The notes: generated by a model not told the origin, from the sequence alone. A stretch of 64,000 nucleotides of DNA from Larkinella rosea (GCF_003858635.1 NZ_RQJO01000015.1:682001-746000); one strand, 5' to 3'; shown: positions 18,620-27,230, counted from the first letter of the stretch. Numbers and translations: made by a program.

Positions 18620-19408
18620 ATGGATCTTTCGCTTACCGGAAAAACCGCTATTGTCTGCGGCAGCACGCAGGGTATTGGCTACGCTTCTGCCGTTGAACTG
18701 GCCTTGTTGGGCGCCAACGTTACGCTGCTGGCCCGAAATGAAGAAAAACTGAAAACCGCCGTGGCCTCGCTGGATACGCAATTGGGCCAAAAGCACCAGT
18801 ACCGGGTAGCCGATTTTGCGAATCCGGACGATGTTAAAACCGTTGTCGATGCGTACCTGGCGGAATTTCCGGAAGTTCACCTGCTGATCAACAACACCGG
18901 CGGTCCGGCGGGTGGCCCGATTATCGAGGCCAAACTGGAGGAATTCACCAAAACCTTTGCGGCTCATCTGCTGAATAACCAGCTTCTGGCGCAGGCTGTG
19001 GTGCCGTCGATGAAAAAAGCGGGTTATGGCCGGATTGTCAACATCATTTCCACGTCCGTCAAACAGCCGATTGTCGGTCTGGGTGTTTCCAATACCATTC
19101 GTGGGGCGGTGGCGCAATGGGCCAAAACGCTGTCGCTGGAACTGGCGCAATTTGGCATCACCGTGAACAATGTGTTACCCGGTTATACAAAAACTGCCCG
19201 TCTGAATGCTACCCTCGACAACCGGGCGAAGGCGCAACAGAAATCGCGGGCTGAAATCGAAGCGCAAATGCAGGCTGAGATCCCGATGGGGCGGTTTGTC
19301 GAACCGGAAGAAGTGGGAGCCGCCGTGGCTTTTCTCTGCACACCCGCAGCGGCTGCGATCAGCGGGATTAACGTGCCGGTGGATGGCGGTAAAACCGGTG
19401 GGTTGTAA
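18620..19408 (+). CDS. Short-chain dehydrogenase/reductase with altered active site
   Basis: A 262-residue Rossmann enzyme. The cofactor loop is CGSTQGIG (residues 13-20), the next landmark INNTGGPAGGP replaces the usual NNAG, and ELAQFGITVNNVLPGYTKTAR is standard. The catalytic Tyr-x-x-x-Lys is missing: the aligned segment reads GVSNTIRGAVAQWAKTL, giving Ser157 and Arg161. A known SDR branch annotated as 3-oxoacyl-ACP-reductase-like shows the same LSNxxR pattern, so this is probably a family trait, but it makes ordinary ketoreductase chemistry uncertain. The ATG at 18620 is preferred over an upstream TTG. It is convergent with the DUF4129 gene. Confidence 0.88.
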   Translation: MDLSLTGKTAIVCGSTQGIGYASAVELALLGANVTLLARNEEKLKTAVASLDTQLGQKHQYRVADFANPDDVKTVVDAYLAEFPEVHLLINNTGGPAGGPIIEAKLEEFTKTFAAHLLNNQLLAQAVVPSMKKAGYGRIVNIISTSVKQPIVGLGVSNTIRGAVAQWAKTLSLELAQFGITVNNVLPGYTKTARLNATLDNRAKAQQKSRAEIEAQMQAEIPMGRFVEPEEVGAAVAFLCTPAAAAISGINVPVDGGKTGGL

Positions 19409-19416
19409 GTTGACAA

Positions 19417-20151
19417 CTACCGTCGAAACCGCTCAAACGATTCCTGCAAAGGCTTGAACCGTTCTTCGGTAATCGGAAAATCGCCGTACCAGATGTATTC
19501 GAATTGCGTCGTCAGGGATTCGAATTCCGGCTGCCGGGGCGACTGCGCCAGTTCATAGACGTAACTGCGGTTGGTTTTGTTCGGTTTCCAATCGATCAGG
19601 TTGTGGTTGCTCAGGTGTTTGAGCGTTTGGAGGTAAAGCAGCCGCACCGCCAGCCGGTAATTCCGTTGCTCAATGGCCGCTTCAATTTGTTGCTCAAAAT
19701 CGATTTCGTGGATGTTTTCCGTCAGGGTTTCGTATTCCAAAGCGGCACGACTGGTTCCCTTACTAAAAATGAATCCCAGAATTTCGGCTTTGATCAACAG
19801 CCAGATCACCACCCCGGCGGCCATCGCCAGAATAACATACTGCCAGAAATTCTGGTAGGAACGACTCCGCATAAACTCGTTTACTTTCCGCCAGAACCAG
19901 CTCCAGAATTTGGCCCACAAGCTGTTGGCCGGTTTCTGATCCTGGCCGTACTGGTAGTCGCGGTCGGTGCGGTAGTCGTCGAGACGGGCGGTTTTCGGTT
20001 TCCGAACCAATACCGGACTGCGATCGTCGGGCGCGGGTTGCGCCTGAACCGTATCTTTCGGCTGGGGAACGGGCAACTGCGCCCAAACCGGAAAACCGCT
20101 GAGTATCAGTAATAACAAGCCAAAAACCAGCCGTTTAATAATCACCTTCAT
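19417..20151 (-). CDS. DUF4129 domain membrane protein
   Basis: A 244-residue protein with signal peptide (VIIKRLVFGLLLLILSG, cleavage near VWAQ), a periplasmic Pro/Gln-rich stretch, one membrane helix (YVILAMAAGVVIWLLI, about 105-122) and a C-terminal cytoplasmic domain with LAVRLLYLQTLKHLSNHNLI and NRSYVYEL, as in DUF4129. Such proteins cluster with MoxR, DUF58 and SpoIIM-like genes and may support envelope protein complex assembly. The start at 20151 overlaps the stop of the gene upstream by 17 bp; a longer frame reading into that gene is unlikely. Confidence 0.82.
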   Translation of the reverse strand: MKVIIKRLVFGLLLLILSGFPVWAQLPVPQPKDTVQAQPAPDDRSPVLVRKPKTARLDDYRTDRDYQYGQDQKPANSLWAKFWSWFWRKVNEFMRSRSYQNFWQYVILAMAAGVVIWLLIKAEILGFIFSKGTSRAALEYETLTENIHEIDFEQQIEAAIEQRNYRLAVRLLYLQTLKHLSNHNLIDWKPNKTNRSYVYELAQSPRQPEFESLTTQFEYIWYGDFPITEERFKPLQESFERFRR

Positions 20152-21016
20152 TGTTGGAACGGGGAATAGGCGGAGGCAACGGCGAGCCAATGCTGTCGAT
20201 GGCCGACAGAATGCTGCGGCCATCCCGCAATTCAACCAGGTTAAAATACTGAAAAGCAATGCCTAATGCGATAAGCGACGAAACCACCACCCCACCGACC
20301 GTGCTCAGAATGCTGGTCAGAATGGTGACGTAAACCGGTATGTTTGGGGCCAGTTTCAGCGCAACCATCATGCTGACTCCGGCTGCCGGAACGTTGAAAG
20401 CAAAGCTGAGAATGTAAGCGATGAAGCTGATGATAAGGATCAAACCGAACGTCGACCACCATTTGTCGCGAATTAAATCGAAACAACGACTCAGCACATT
20501 ACCAATCGAACCTTCTTCAAAGACAACAATGGGAAGCGCCAGCGAAAAGGCCACGCCCAGATAGATGCCCGGAACCAGCAGAAACAGCGTGGCAACAACG
20601 ACGAGAATCCCGACCACAAACCAGGTGAGAAGGGCTCGCCCCAGAGCGTCCTGAACTTCGGCCCAAACCGCTTCAACGGTGACCGGCTCGTCCGGGTTGC
20701 GGTTATACACCTTCAGGTGGCCATATACCGTCAGATTCACCAGCAACGGAATGAACAGCGCCAGCACAATCGCCACGATGTAATACGGACTCGAAATTTG
20801 CTGGAACATCCAGGAATTCATTTGGGTCTTACTGCCGATGGTGGGCTGAACCGACCACATCGACGCCGACGCGATCCCGGAGGCAATGCCCGCAATCAGG
20901 GCCGGAGCCCCGGCAATGTACAATAGCGCCATGCCGAGACTGCGGATTTGCTTGACCGCGTACTGAATCGTAGCGTTGATTTTTTCGCCGAAATCGCGCG
21001 TTTGGTAGAGATTCAT
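20135..21016 (-). CDS. Multi-pass membrane protein of the SpoIIM/DUF4129 block
   Basis: A 293-residue membrane protein with about six hydrophobic segments, starting with an amphipathic N-terminus (MNLYQTRDFGEKINATIQYAV). The pattern LVPGIYLGVAFSLALPIVVFE with SRCFDLIRDKWWSTFGL resembles the glycerophosphodiesterase-type membrane domain / DUF975-like proteins. The tail is Pro-rich and cytoplasmic. It lies between the spoIIM-like and DUF4129 genes and overlaps the latter, so one operon is likely. Function unknown. Confidence 0.8.
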   Translation of the reverse strand: MNLYQTRDFGEKINATIQYAVKQIRSLGMALLYIAGAPALIAGIASGIASASMWSVQPTIGSKTQMNSWMFQQISSPYYIVAIVLALFIPLLVNLTVYGHLKVYNRNPDEPVTVEAVWAEVQDALGRALLTWFVVGILVVVATLFLLVPGIYLGVAFSLALPIVVFEEGSIGNVLSRCFDLIRDKWWSTFGLILIISFIAYILSFAFNVPAAGVSMMVALKLAPNIPVYVTILTSILSTVGGVVVSSLIALGIAFQYFNLVELRDGRSILSAIDSIGSPLPPPIPRSNNEGDY

Positions 21017-21044
21017 TAGTTGATTCGTTTATGATTCTTGCTTT

Positions 21045-21131
21045 GATAGGAACACAGATTGAACGGATTAAGCGGATTAGAACGGATAATCTGTTGAGAT
21101 CCGCTTAATCCGTTCAATCCGCGTTCCTATC
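21045..21131. repeat. Inverted repeat family A, copy 2
   Basis: Arms of about 34 bases with three or four mismatches; the left begins GATAGGAACACAGATTGAAC and the right ends GTTCAATCCGCGTTCCTATC. Same core as copy 1 at 13314-13421. Its right arm encodes the last residues and stop codon of the SpoIIM-like gene. Confidence 0.88.
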
Positions 21132-22085
21132 GTTAAACCGCTTCTCCAATTGAATCGGATACAGAATAAAATACCAGGTAATGAACGCAGCCGACGCCAG
21201 GATAATGATCGAACTGATCACTGGGGGCAGCGGCAGGCGCGTGACGAAACTTTCCAGAAAACCGGCGGTGATGAAAACCGGTACCAGCCCGATCACGATT
21301 TTCAGCCCCTGTTTGGCCCCGCGTTTGAACGACTCCAGCCGCGACCAGGTTCCCGGAAACAACAAACTGTTGCCAAGCGTCAGACCGGCGCTTCCCGCAA
21401 TCACAATTGCCGAAATTTCGAGCGTTCCGTGAATCCAGATAGTCAGCACCGACGGCAGCAGCAAGCCCCGTTCGTAAAAAAAATACTGAAACGCACCCAG
21501 CATGACGCCGTTCTGAAACATCACCGCAATGGTGCCAAACGACGCAAACAGGCCCAGAATGAACGCAATGAACGAAACCCGGATGTTGTTGACGGTAATG
21601 CCCAGAAACATATCGGCCTGGCCACTGCTTTTGTAAACCGCCAGCGGATCGCCTTTCCGAATGTTTTCGAGCGTCATGTTGACGTAATCGTCGCCCAGAA
21701 TCAGCCGGACGAAGGTTTCATCATTAGCCGCCGACACCCAGCCCAGCGCGGCCGCGACCAGAAACACAAGGAACGACACCAGTAACAGCCGGTGCGATTT
21801 CCGGAAGAGCAACGGCAGTTCGGTTTTCCAGAACTGCACAAACCGGCTGCGGTCTTCGCGTTTGTTGAGCATCAGCCGCCGGTGCATGGTGGCCGCCAGC
21901 CCGTTGAGGTAGCGCGTGACGGGCGAAGTCGGATAAAACGTCCGCGCATACGACAGATCGTCGGTCAGTTCAATGAACCGTTCGGTCAGCACGTCAGGGT
22001 CGGTGCGATCGTTGGCGGTAATCGGCTCGCTTTCGATTTCCTTCCACTTTTCCGTATTTTTTTTAATAAAAACAGCTTCACGCAT
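21114..22085 (-). CDS. Stage II sporulation protein M-like (DUF95) membrane protein
   Basis: A 323-residue integral membrane protein of the SpoIIM/DUF95 family. A soluble N-terminus of about 95 residues includes RFIELTDDLSYARTFYP and LFRKSHRLLLVS. Then come membrane helices with the typical NNIRVSFIAFILGLFASFGT and WIHGTLEISAIVIAGSAGLTLG. In non-sporulating Bacteroidota these genes travel with RDD, MoxR and DUF58 genes; function is not established. The last residues (NDRNAD) and the stop come from repeat A copy 2, so the native C-terminus may have been changed by the insertion. Confidence 0.9.
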   Translation of the reverse strand: MREAVFIKKNTEKWKEIESEPITANDRTDPDVLTERFIELTDDLSYARTFYPTSPVTRYLNGLAATMHRRLMLNKREDRSRFVQFWKTELPLLFRKSHRLLLVSFLVFLVAAALGWVSAANDETFVRLILGDDYVNMTLENIRKGDPLAVYKSSGQADMFLGITVNNIRVSFIAFILGLFASFGTIAVMFQNGVMLGAFQYFFYERGLLLPSVLTIWIHGTLEISAIVIAGSAGLTLGNSLLFPGTWSRLESFKRGAKQGLKIVIGLVPVFITAGFLESFVTRLPLPPVISSIIILASAAFITWYFILYPIQLEKRFNDRNAD

Positions 22086-22204
22086 GAAAAAACCGGGTTA
22101 TGGGCCGAAACCCATTGGGTCGGATAAGTTGCAAAGCAAATCCCATATTTCAAAACCGCTCATCAAAACCGGGGCGATACCGTCGATTTCGCTCATAAAT
22201 AGTC

Positions 22205-22232
22205 GTTGTCAAAGGGTTTCTCCGTAAGTTTG
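22205..22232 (+). promoter_or_regulatory. Promoter of the glycosyltransferase pair
   Basis: TAAGTTTG at 22225-22232 matches the Bacteroidota -7 consensus TAnnTTTG exactly; GTTG at 22205-22208 may be the -33 element, with 16 bases between, slightly short. Its position 27 bases before ATG 22260 argues against the longer TTG-started frame. Confidence 0.5.
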
Positions 22233-22259
22233 CAGTTTCGGAGTGTATTTGAATCAGGT

Positions 22260-23363
22260 ATGAAAATCTTGTTTGACCATCAGGCCTTTACCGGGGTGCG
22301 CTATGGAGGAGTGTCCCGGTATTTTTACGACCTGATGGTATCGCTTCAGCAGAAAGGCGTTGAAACCCAGCTCTCACTTTTGTTTTCCAACAATGCCTAT
22401 TTGCTGGAAAGTGACGCGTTTCGGGTGCAGTCTTTTTCGTATTTTCTGGGTTTTATGCCCACCAACATGCTGTTTTCGCAGGTGAACCGGTTGTGGAGCA
22501 TCGCTCAGTTGAAGCGGAATCAATACGACGTTTTTCACCCGACATTCTTTCATCCGTACTTTCTGAACCACACGAAAAAACCGTTCGTCCTGACGTACCA
22601 CGACGCCATCAAGGACAAGTTTGGTGCCGAATTCGGGCACATCGACAACGCGTCGAAGGAACTGAAACAGACCCTTTTCGACCGTTCGGCGCAGGTGATT
22701 GCGGTTTCGGAAAATACCAAACAGGACCTGATCGAGCTGTTCCGAATCAAACCGGAAAAAATCACTGTTGTGCACCACGCAACGGCTTTTCAGAACCTGA
22801 ACGTGCCCGAAACGTTTCAGATTCAGGTTCCGGAAATGTATTTGCTGTACGTCGGCACGCGCAACGATTACAAGAATTTCGCCCCATTCCTGAAAGCCAT
22901 TGCGCCGACGCTCACTAAAAACCGCCGGATTCACCTGATTTGCGCAGGGGGCGGGGCGTTTAATCCCGAAGAAACGCAGTTGATTCAGCAGCTCGGACTG
23001 ACAAACCAGGTTGGTCAGCGCGGCATCGACAGCGACGTTGCTTTGTTTCGGTTTTATCAGAACGCGCTGGCGTTTGTCTATCCGTCGCTCTACGAAGGTT
23101 TCGGTATTCCGATTCTGGAGGCTTTCGCGGCCGGTTGCCCGGTGATCTTGAGTCGGGCGTCCTGTTTTCCGGAAGTGGCGCAGGACGCGGCTTTGTATTT
23201 TGATCCGAAATCGGAAGCGGATCTGCGGCAGCAGGTCGAAAAAATCATTGCCGATGATACGCTGCGTCAGTCGTTGATCCGGAAAGGGTACGAGCGCGGC
23301 CAATACTTTTCGCTGGAAAAAACGGCGAGTCAAACACTACAGGTTTATCAACGTATTGCATAA
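22260..23363 (+). CDS. Glycosyltransferase, GT4 type
   Basis: A 367-residue GT-B fold enzyme that transfers a sugar from a nucleotide-sugar to a growing glycan at the cytoplasmic side of the membrane. The N-terminal acceptor half begins MKILFDHQAFTGVRYGGVSRYF. The donor half has LYVGTRNDYKNFAPFLKA, FVYPSLYEGFGIPILEAFAA (the EX7E motif) and GCPVILSRASCFPEVAQDAALYFDP. The donor sugar cannot be told. ATG 22260 is chosen over a TTG at 22206 because the promoter lies between them. The next glycosyltransferase gene starts on the base after its stop. Confidence 0.92.
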   Translation: MKILFDHQAFTGVRYGGVSRYFYDLMVSLQQKGVETQLSLLFSNNAYLLESDAFRVQSFSYFLGFMPTNMLFSQVNRLWSIAQLKRNQYDVFHPTFFHPYFLNHTKKPFVLTYHDAIKDKFGAEFGHIDNASKELKQTLFDRSAQVIAVSENTKQDLIELFRIKPEKITVVHHATAFQNLNVPETFQIQVPEMYLLYVGTRNDYKNFAPFLKAIAPTLTKNRRIHLICAGGGAFNPEETQLIQQLGLTNQVGQRGIDSDVALFRFYQNALAFVYPSLYEGFGIPILEAFAAGCPVILSRASCFPEVAQDAALYFDPKSEADLRQQVEKIIADDTLRQSLIRKGYERGQYFSLEKTASQTLQVYQRIA

Positions 23364-24548
23364 GTGAACAGAGCGAAGAAAATTCTGCTTTTTGATACAA
23401 TCATCGACGGTCATCACGCTGATTATCTGACGCATTTGATTACATACTGGATCGCGCATCGGCTCGAAGGAGAATTGATCGTCGTGACACAGCAAGCGTT
23501 TCAGAAGCAGTACGATGCGTTAACGAAACAAAAACCGGGTGCTGCAAACGTCCGGTTTGTGTCGATTTCGTCGTCGGACATTGAAACCGTTCACGGGGCA
23601 TCGATGGCCACGCGTTCGTTCAAGGAATGGAATCTGATGCTGAAATACATCGAAACGCATCAACCTGATCACGTGCTGCTCATGTATTTTGACCTGTTTA
23701 TGCTGGCAAGCTGGCTGGGCCGGTCGGCGCCCTGTGCCGTTTCCGGGATTTATTTCCGGCCGGATTTTCATTACAAGGTTCGGCCCGGTATCAAAGCCCG
23801 ACTGAATGGCGCCCGGAAGAAAATCACCCTGAACGGGGCTCTGAATGGCCGGGGATTGACCAATCTGTTTTGCCTGGATCATTCGGCGGTGGACGGTTTG
23901 CGGCAATTGAGTCCACACGTCAAAATCTGGCCCCTGGCCGACCCGGTCGAATCGTACGCTATTCAGCCCGCCGAAGGCGAAGAATTGCGAATAAAACTGC
24001 AAATTGAACCCAATCGCCGGATTCTGCTGCTGTTTGGGCATCTGGACGACCGGAAGGGCATCGAACCGTTGCTCGAAGCGATGAAACGCTTGTCGGCGGA
24101 GCAGAAAAACCGCCTTTGTCTGGTGCTGGCCGGGCCAATTCAACCCGATTTTCAGCAGCTCATTGAACGAAAAATGGCGGAAGTTGGTGACGAAGTTCAG
24201 ATTGTCCGGTCATTTAAAGAAATTAAAGGGCGGGAAATTCAGGTTCATTTTGAGTTGTCGGACTACGTTCTGGCGTTATACCAGCATCACATCGGCATGG
24301 CGTCGGTGGTGGTGCGGGCCGCGGTTTCCCGAAAACCGGTGCTGGCGTCGGATTTCGGTTACCTGGGTCAACTGGTGCAAACCGAACAACTCGGCGCAGT
24401 GACGGATGCTACCTCGCCGGATGCTATTCGATCGCTGCTGGAACGGGTGTTGACGACCGGAATTCCGTATTCGGAGGCCAACCTGCAAAAGTTAGCGGAA
24501 CGAAATTCGGACGTTTATTTTGCAGAGACTATTTTTAATCATCTGTAA
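23364..24548 (+). CDS. Glycosyltransferase, GT-B fold
   Basis: A 394-residue protein that starts with GTG directly after the TAA of the preceding gene, so the two are translationally linked. Landmarks are LLFDTIIDGHHADYLTHLI (N-terminal domain), RRILLLFGHLDDRKGIEPLL (start of donor domain) and LYQHHIGMASVVVRAAVSRK followed by KPVLASDFGYLGQLV. This is less canonical than its neighbour: the EX7E glutamate region is replaced by the HHIGMASVV stretch. Probably acts with the GT4 enzyme on the same polysaccharide. Confidence 0.85.
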   Translation: MNRAKKILLFDTIIDGHHADYLTHLITYWIAHRLEGELIVVTQQAFQKQYDALTKQKPGAANVRFVSISSSDIETVHGASMATRSFKEWNLMLKYIETHQPDHVLLMYFDLFMLASWLGRSAPCAVSGIYFRPDFHYKVRPGIKARLNGARKKITLNGALNGRGLTNLFCLDHSAVDGLRQLSPHVKIWPLADPVESYAIQPAEGEELRIKLQIEPNRRILLLFGHLDDRKGIEPLLEAMKRLSAEQKNRLCLVLAGPIQPDFQQLIERKMAEVGDEVQIVRSFKEIKGREIQVHFELSDYVLALYQHHIGMASVVVRAAVSRKPVLASDFGYLGQLVQTEQLGAVTDATSPDAIRSLLERVLTTGIPYSEANLQKLAERNSDVYFAETIFNHL

Positions 24549-24597
24549 CCCTGTCAGTGCCGGGCCGTCGATACGGTCAGAAACCCTGACAAGGTTT
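24547..24597. repeat. Inverted repeat type C
   Basis: AACCCTGTCAGTG and CCCTGACAAGGTTT are imperfect complements (the full arms differ at a few bases). It starts inside the TAA stop of the glycosyltransferase gene and ends 9 bases before the RDD start. A single copy in this window. Confidence 0.65.
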
Positions 24598-24606
24598 GCT
24601 AATCGT

Positions 24607-25302
24607 ATGACGGTTTCGATTCTGACATCCCAAAACGTTACACTGGAGTACGAACCCGCCAGTCTGGGCGACCGTATCCTGGCGTTGCTGCTCGATTACC
24701 TGATCTTTTTTGGGTGGTTGATTTTTTATATGATTCTGGTGGCACAAGTGCCCAATGTGTTTCGGAGTAACTTCTGGACCGGGTTGTTTTTGCTGCTGCC
24801 GTTCATGCTCTATGATCTGTTGTGTGAAGTGTTTCTGAACGGACAAAGTCTGGGCAAGATTGCAATGAAAATCCGGGTGGTGATGCTGGATGGGTCGCAA
24901 CCCGGTTTGGGGGCGTATCTGCTGCGCTGGTTGCTCCGACTCATCGAATCGCCGTTTTTTCTGGGCGGTATGGTGGCGGTTATTACGATTGCGGTTAATG
25001 GAAAAGGACAGCGGGTTGGCGACATTGCCGCCGGAACCACGGTCGTGAAACTGACCCGGCCCGTCTCGCTTGCTCAGGTGACGTACCGCGCATTACCCGA
25101 GGATTACCAGGTTCGTTTTCCCGAAGTAACCCAGCTGACCGACCGCGATCTGAACATCATCCGGGAAGCTTTACGTCAAAACAACCCCGAAATCAGCGGT
25201 TTGGCCGCCGACAAAGTAAAACAAGTCATCGGCGTTCGTTCGGACCTGGATGATACCACGTTCCTCCGGACGCTGATCAACGATTACCAGTTTTTAGCCT
25301 AA
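24607..25302 (+). CDS. RDD family membrane protein
   Basis: A 231-residue protein with the RDD signature: LGDRILALLLDYLIFFGW, an Asp in the first membrane helix, and GQSLGKIAMKIRVVMLDGSQ before the last helices, followed by KGQRVGDIAAGTTVV. Three to four membrane helices are followed by a soluble C-terminus rich in NxxI/LR repeats (about 150-231). RDD proteins may transport ions or small molecules; here the usual partners SpoIIM/DUF4129 lie divergently across two glycosyltransferase genes. ATG 24607 avoids reading through repeat C. Confidence 0.88.
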   Translation: MTVSILTSQNVTLEYEPASLGDRILALLLDYLIFFGWLIFYMILVAQVPNVFRSNFWTGLFLLLPFMLYDLLCEVFLNGQSLGKIAMKIRVVMLDGSQPGLGAYLLRWLLRLIESPFFLGGMVAVITIAVNGKGQRVGDIAAGTTVVKLTRPVSLAQVTYRALPEDYQVRFPEVTQLTDRDLNIIREALRQNNPEISGLAADKVKQVIGVRSDLDDTTFLRTLINDYQFLA

Positions 25303-25392
25303 CGTACCCACGGACTTTAGTCCGTGAGCATCGGATAGGTGTTAAACGAGATTTTATAATCAAAAAAACACGGACTAAAGTCCGTGGGTACG
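25302..25392. repeat. Inverted repeat family B, copy 1
   Basis: The left arm starts CGTACCCACGGACTTTAGTC and the right ends GACTAAAGTCCGTGGGTACG. Each arm holds a small palindrome, CACGGACT-TT-AGTCCGTG. The element fills the whole space between the RDD stop (25300-25302) and the ATG at 25393. Further copies at 39041-39138 and 45081-45170. Confidence 0.92.
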
Positions 25393-26592
25393 ATGAAAGA
25401 TCAAATCAAAACACTGGCCCGGCAATACGCGGCCGATATCGTTGCCAACCGGCGACACCTGCACGCCAATCCGGAATTGTCGTTCAATGAATACAACACG
25501 GCCCGGTTTGTGGCCGAACAACTCAAAGCCATCGGCCTGACTCCGCAGGAGGGCGTGGCCAACACCGGTCTGGTGGCGCTGATCGAAGGGCGGAAAACCG
25601 CTTCGTCGGAAAACCGGGTCGTGGGTCTGCGCGCCGACATGGACGCACTGCCGATTCACGAAGCCAACGATGTGCCCTATAAATCGACCGTCGAGGGCGT
25701 GATGCACGCGTGCGGACACGATGTGCATACCTCGTCCTTGCTCGGAACGGCGCGCATTTTGCAGGAGCTCCGCGACCAGTTCGAGGGAACCGTCAAGCTG
25801 GTTTTTCAGCCAGCGGAGGAGAAAGCGCCCGGTGGTGCATCGCTGATGATCAAGGATGGCGTTTTGGAAAATCCGGCGCCGGCCAGTATGCTCGGTCAGC
25901 ACGTGGCGCCGAATGTTCCGGTCGGGAAGATCGGTTTTCGGGAAGGCATGTACATGGCCAGCACCGACGAACTGTATCTGACCGTGATCGGAAAAGGCGG
26001 CCACGGCGCCATGCCTGATCAGCTCATCGACCCGGTTTTGATCGCGTCGCACATCATTGTGGCTTTGCAGCAAATTATCAGCCGTAACCGCAAACCGGCC
26101 AATCCGTCGGTGTTGTCGTTCGGGCGGTTTATTGCCGACGGCGTGACGAACGTGATTCCCAACGAAGTCAAGATCGAAGGAACGTTTCGCTGCATGGACG
26201 AAGAGTGGCGGGAAGACGGCCTGCGCCGGATGAAAAAAATGGCCGAAGGCATGGCCGAAGCGATGGGCGCGGTTTGCGAATTTACCGTCGTGCGCGGGTA
26301 CCCGTTCCTGAAAAACCACCCCGAACTGACCCGCCGGATGCGCTCGTCGGCAACGGAATACATGGGCCCCGAAAACATCGTAAACCTCGATTTGTGGATG
26401 GCGGGCGAGGATTTTGCCTTCTATTCGCAGGTGGTCGATTCGTGTTTCTACCGCCTTGGCACCCGCAACGAAGAGCGTGGCATCATTTCCGGCGTTCACA
26501 CGCCCACGTTCGACATCGACGAGTCGGCGCTCGAAATTGGTGCTGGTTTGATGAGCTGGCTGGCGGTGGAGGAGTTACGAGTTAAGAATTGA
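25393..26592 (+). CDS. M20-family metal-dependent amidohydrolase
   Basis: A 399-residue enzyme of the M20D branch (N-acyl-amino-acid / IAA-amino-acid hydrolase type), cytoplasmic. Di-metal ligands are visible in VGLRADMDALPI (Asp), HACGHDVHTS (Cys107, His109, His112) and FQPAEEKAPGG (Glu142, Glu143). The dimerisation domain holds GKGGHGAMPDQLIDP. It cleaves amide bonds of N-acylated amino acids or small peptides; the substrate is unknown. Repeat B ends exactly at its ATG, so its ribosome binding site, if any, is repeat sequence. Its final codons (ELRVKN) come from a half copy of repeat D. Confidence 0.93.
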   Translation: MKDQIKTLARQYAADIVANRRHLHANPELSFNEYNTARFVAEQLKAIGLTPQEGVANTGLVALIEGRKTASSENRVVGLRADMDALPIHEANDVPYKSTVEGVMHACGHDVHTSSLLGTARILQELRDQFEGTVKLVFQPAEEKAPGGASLMIKDGVLENPAPASMLGQHVAPNVPVGKIGFREGMYMASTDELYLTVIGKGGHGAMPDQLIDPVLIASHIIVALQQIISRNRKPANPSVLSFGRFIADGVTNVIPNEVKIEGTFRCMDEEWREDGLRRMKKMAEGMAEAMGAVCEFTVVRGYPFLKNHPELTRRMRSSATEYMGPENIVNLDLWMAGEDFAFYSQVVDSCFYRLGTRNEERGIISGVHTPTFDIDESALEIGAGLMSWLAVEELRVKN

Positions 26593-26597
26593 GAGTT
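26572..26597. repeat. Half copy of repeat D at the end of the amidohydrolase gene
   Basis: GAGTTACGAGTTAAGAATTG followed by AGAGTT closely resembles the left arm of repeat D (17708). It lies across the stop codon and supplies the last codons of the gene. No matching second arm follows. Confidence 0.5.
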
Positions 26598-26610
26598 TTA
26601 CCATTTCTGC

Positions 26611-27123
26611 ATGATGACAAAATATAAATTTTTGCCGGTTTTGCTGCTGGCGGGGTTGACGGCTTGTTCGACGTCGACGGTTTATATTGTTCGGCACGGC
26701 GAGAAGGTGAGCGAAGCCGATACGACCAGTTTGTCTGCCGTCGGTTTCGAACGTGCTCAGGCGCTGGCCGACCGGCTGGAGGATGAGCGAATCAGCCGGA
26801 TTCTGACCACGCCGACTCGCCGGACGCAGCAAACCGCCGGGCCGTTATCCCAACACCTCAACCTGCCCATTGAATCGTATCCGCCCAAACCGGTCGATGC
26901 GGTGGTGGAACTGGTGCAGCAAACGAAGGGGAAAAATATCCTGGTGGTCGGCCACAGCAACACGATTCTGGAAATTGCGCAGGGACTGGGTGCCAAACCG
27001 TCGAAGGCTAACATCGAGTCGGAAGATTTTGATAACCTGCTGATTGTAACCCTGAAAAAAGGACTTTTTGGTAAATCGGTGCGGTTGCAGGAAGAAACGT
27101 ACGGAAAACCGACTCCACCTTGA
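26611..27123 (+). CDS. Histidine phosphatase superfamily lipoprotein
   Basis: A 170-residue protein with a lipoprotein signal (LLLAGLTAC, Cys 19) followed by a histidine phosphatase domain. VYIVRHGEKV holds the nucleophilic His and Arg; RILTTPTRRTQQTA the second Arg; VVGHSNTILE the second His. The fold is like SixA/PhoE and acts on phosphoesters or phosphohistidine. Being a lipoprotein, it would act in the periplasm, probably as a phosphomonoesterase. Substrate unknown. It starts 18 bp after the amidohydrolase and may be co-transcribed. Confidence 0.9.
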   Translation: MMTKYKFLPVLLLAGLTACSTSTVYIVRHGEKVSEADTTSLSAVGFERAQALADRLEDERISRILTTPTRRTQQTAGPLSQHLNLPIESYPPKPVDAVVELVQQTKGKNILVVGHSNTILEIAQGLGAKPSKANIESEDFDNLLIVTLKKGLFGKSVRLQEETYGKPTPP

Positions 27124-27230
27124 AAAACGCCATTGCTGCATCGGATTAGCAGGCAGTGTGGCCAAACCGGACAATTTTTTGCCGTTTCGGGAGTTAATAA
27201 ATTAGTGTATACCCAAATTGAAACCGAGTA

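Noticed and set aside
25375-26499. 374-residue open frame antisense to the amidohydrolase
   Set aside because: His/Arg-rich shadow of a well-supported gene with all metal ligands.
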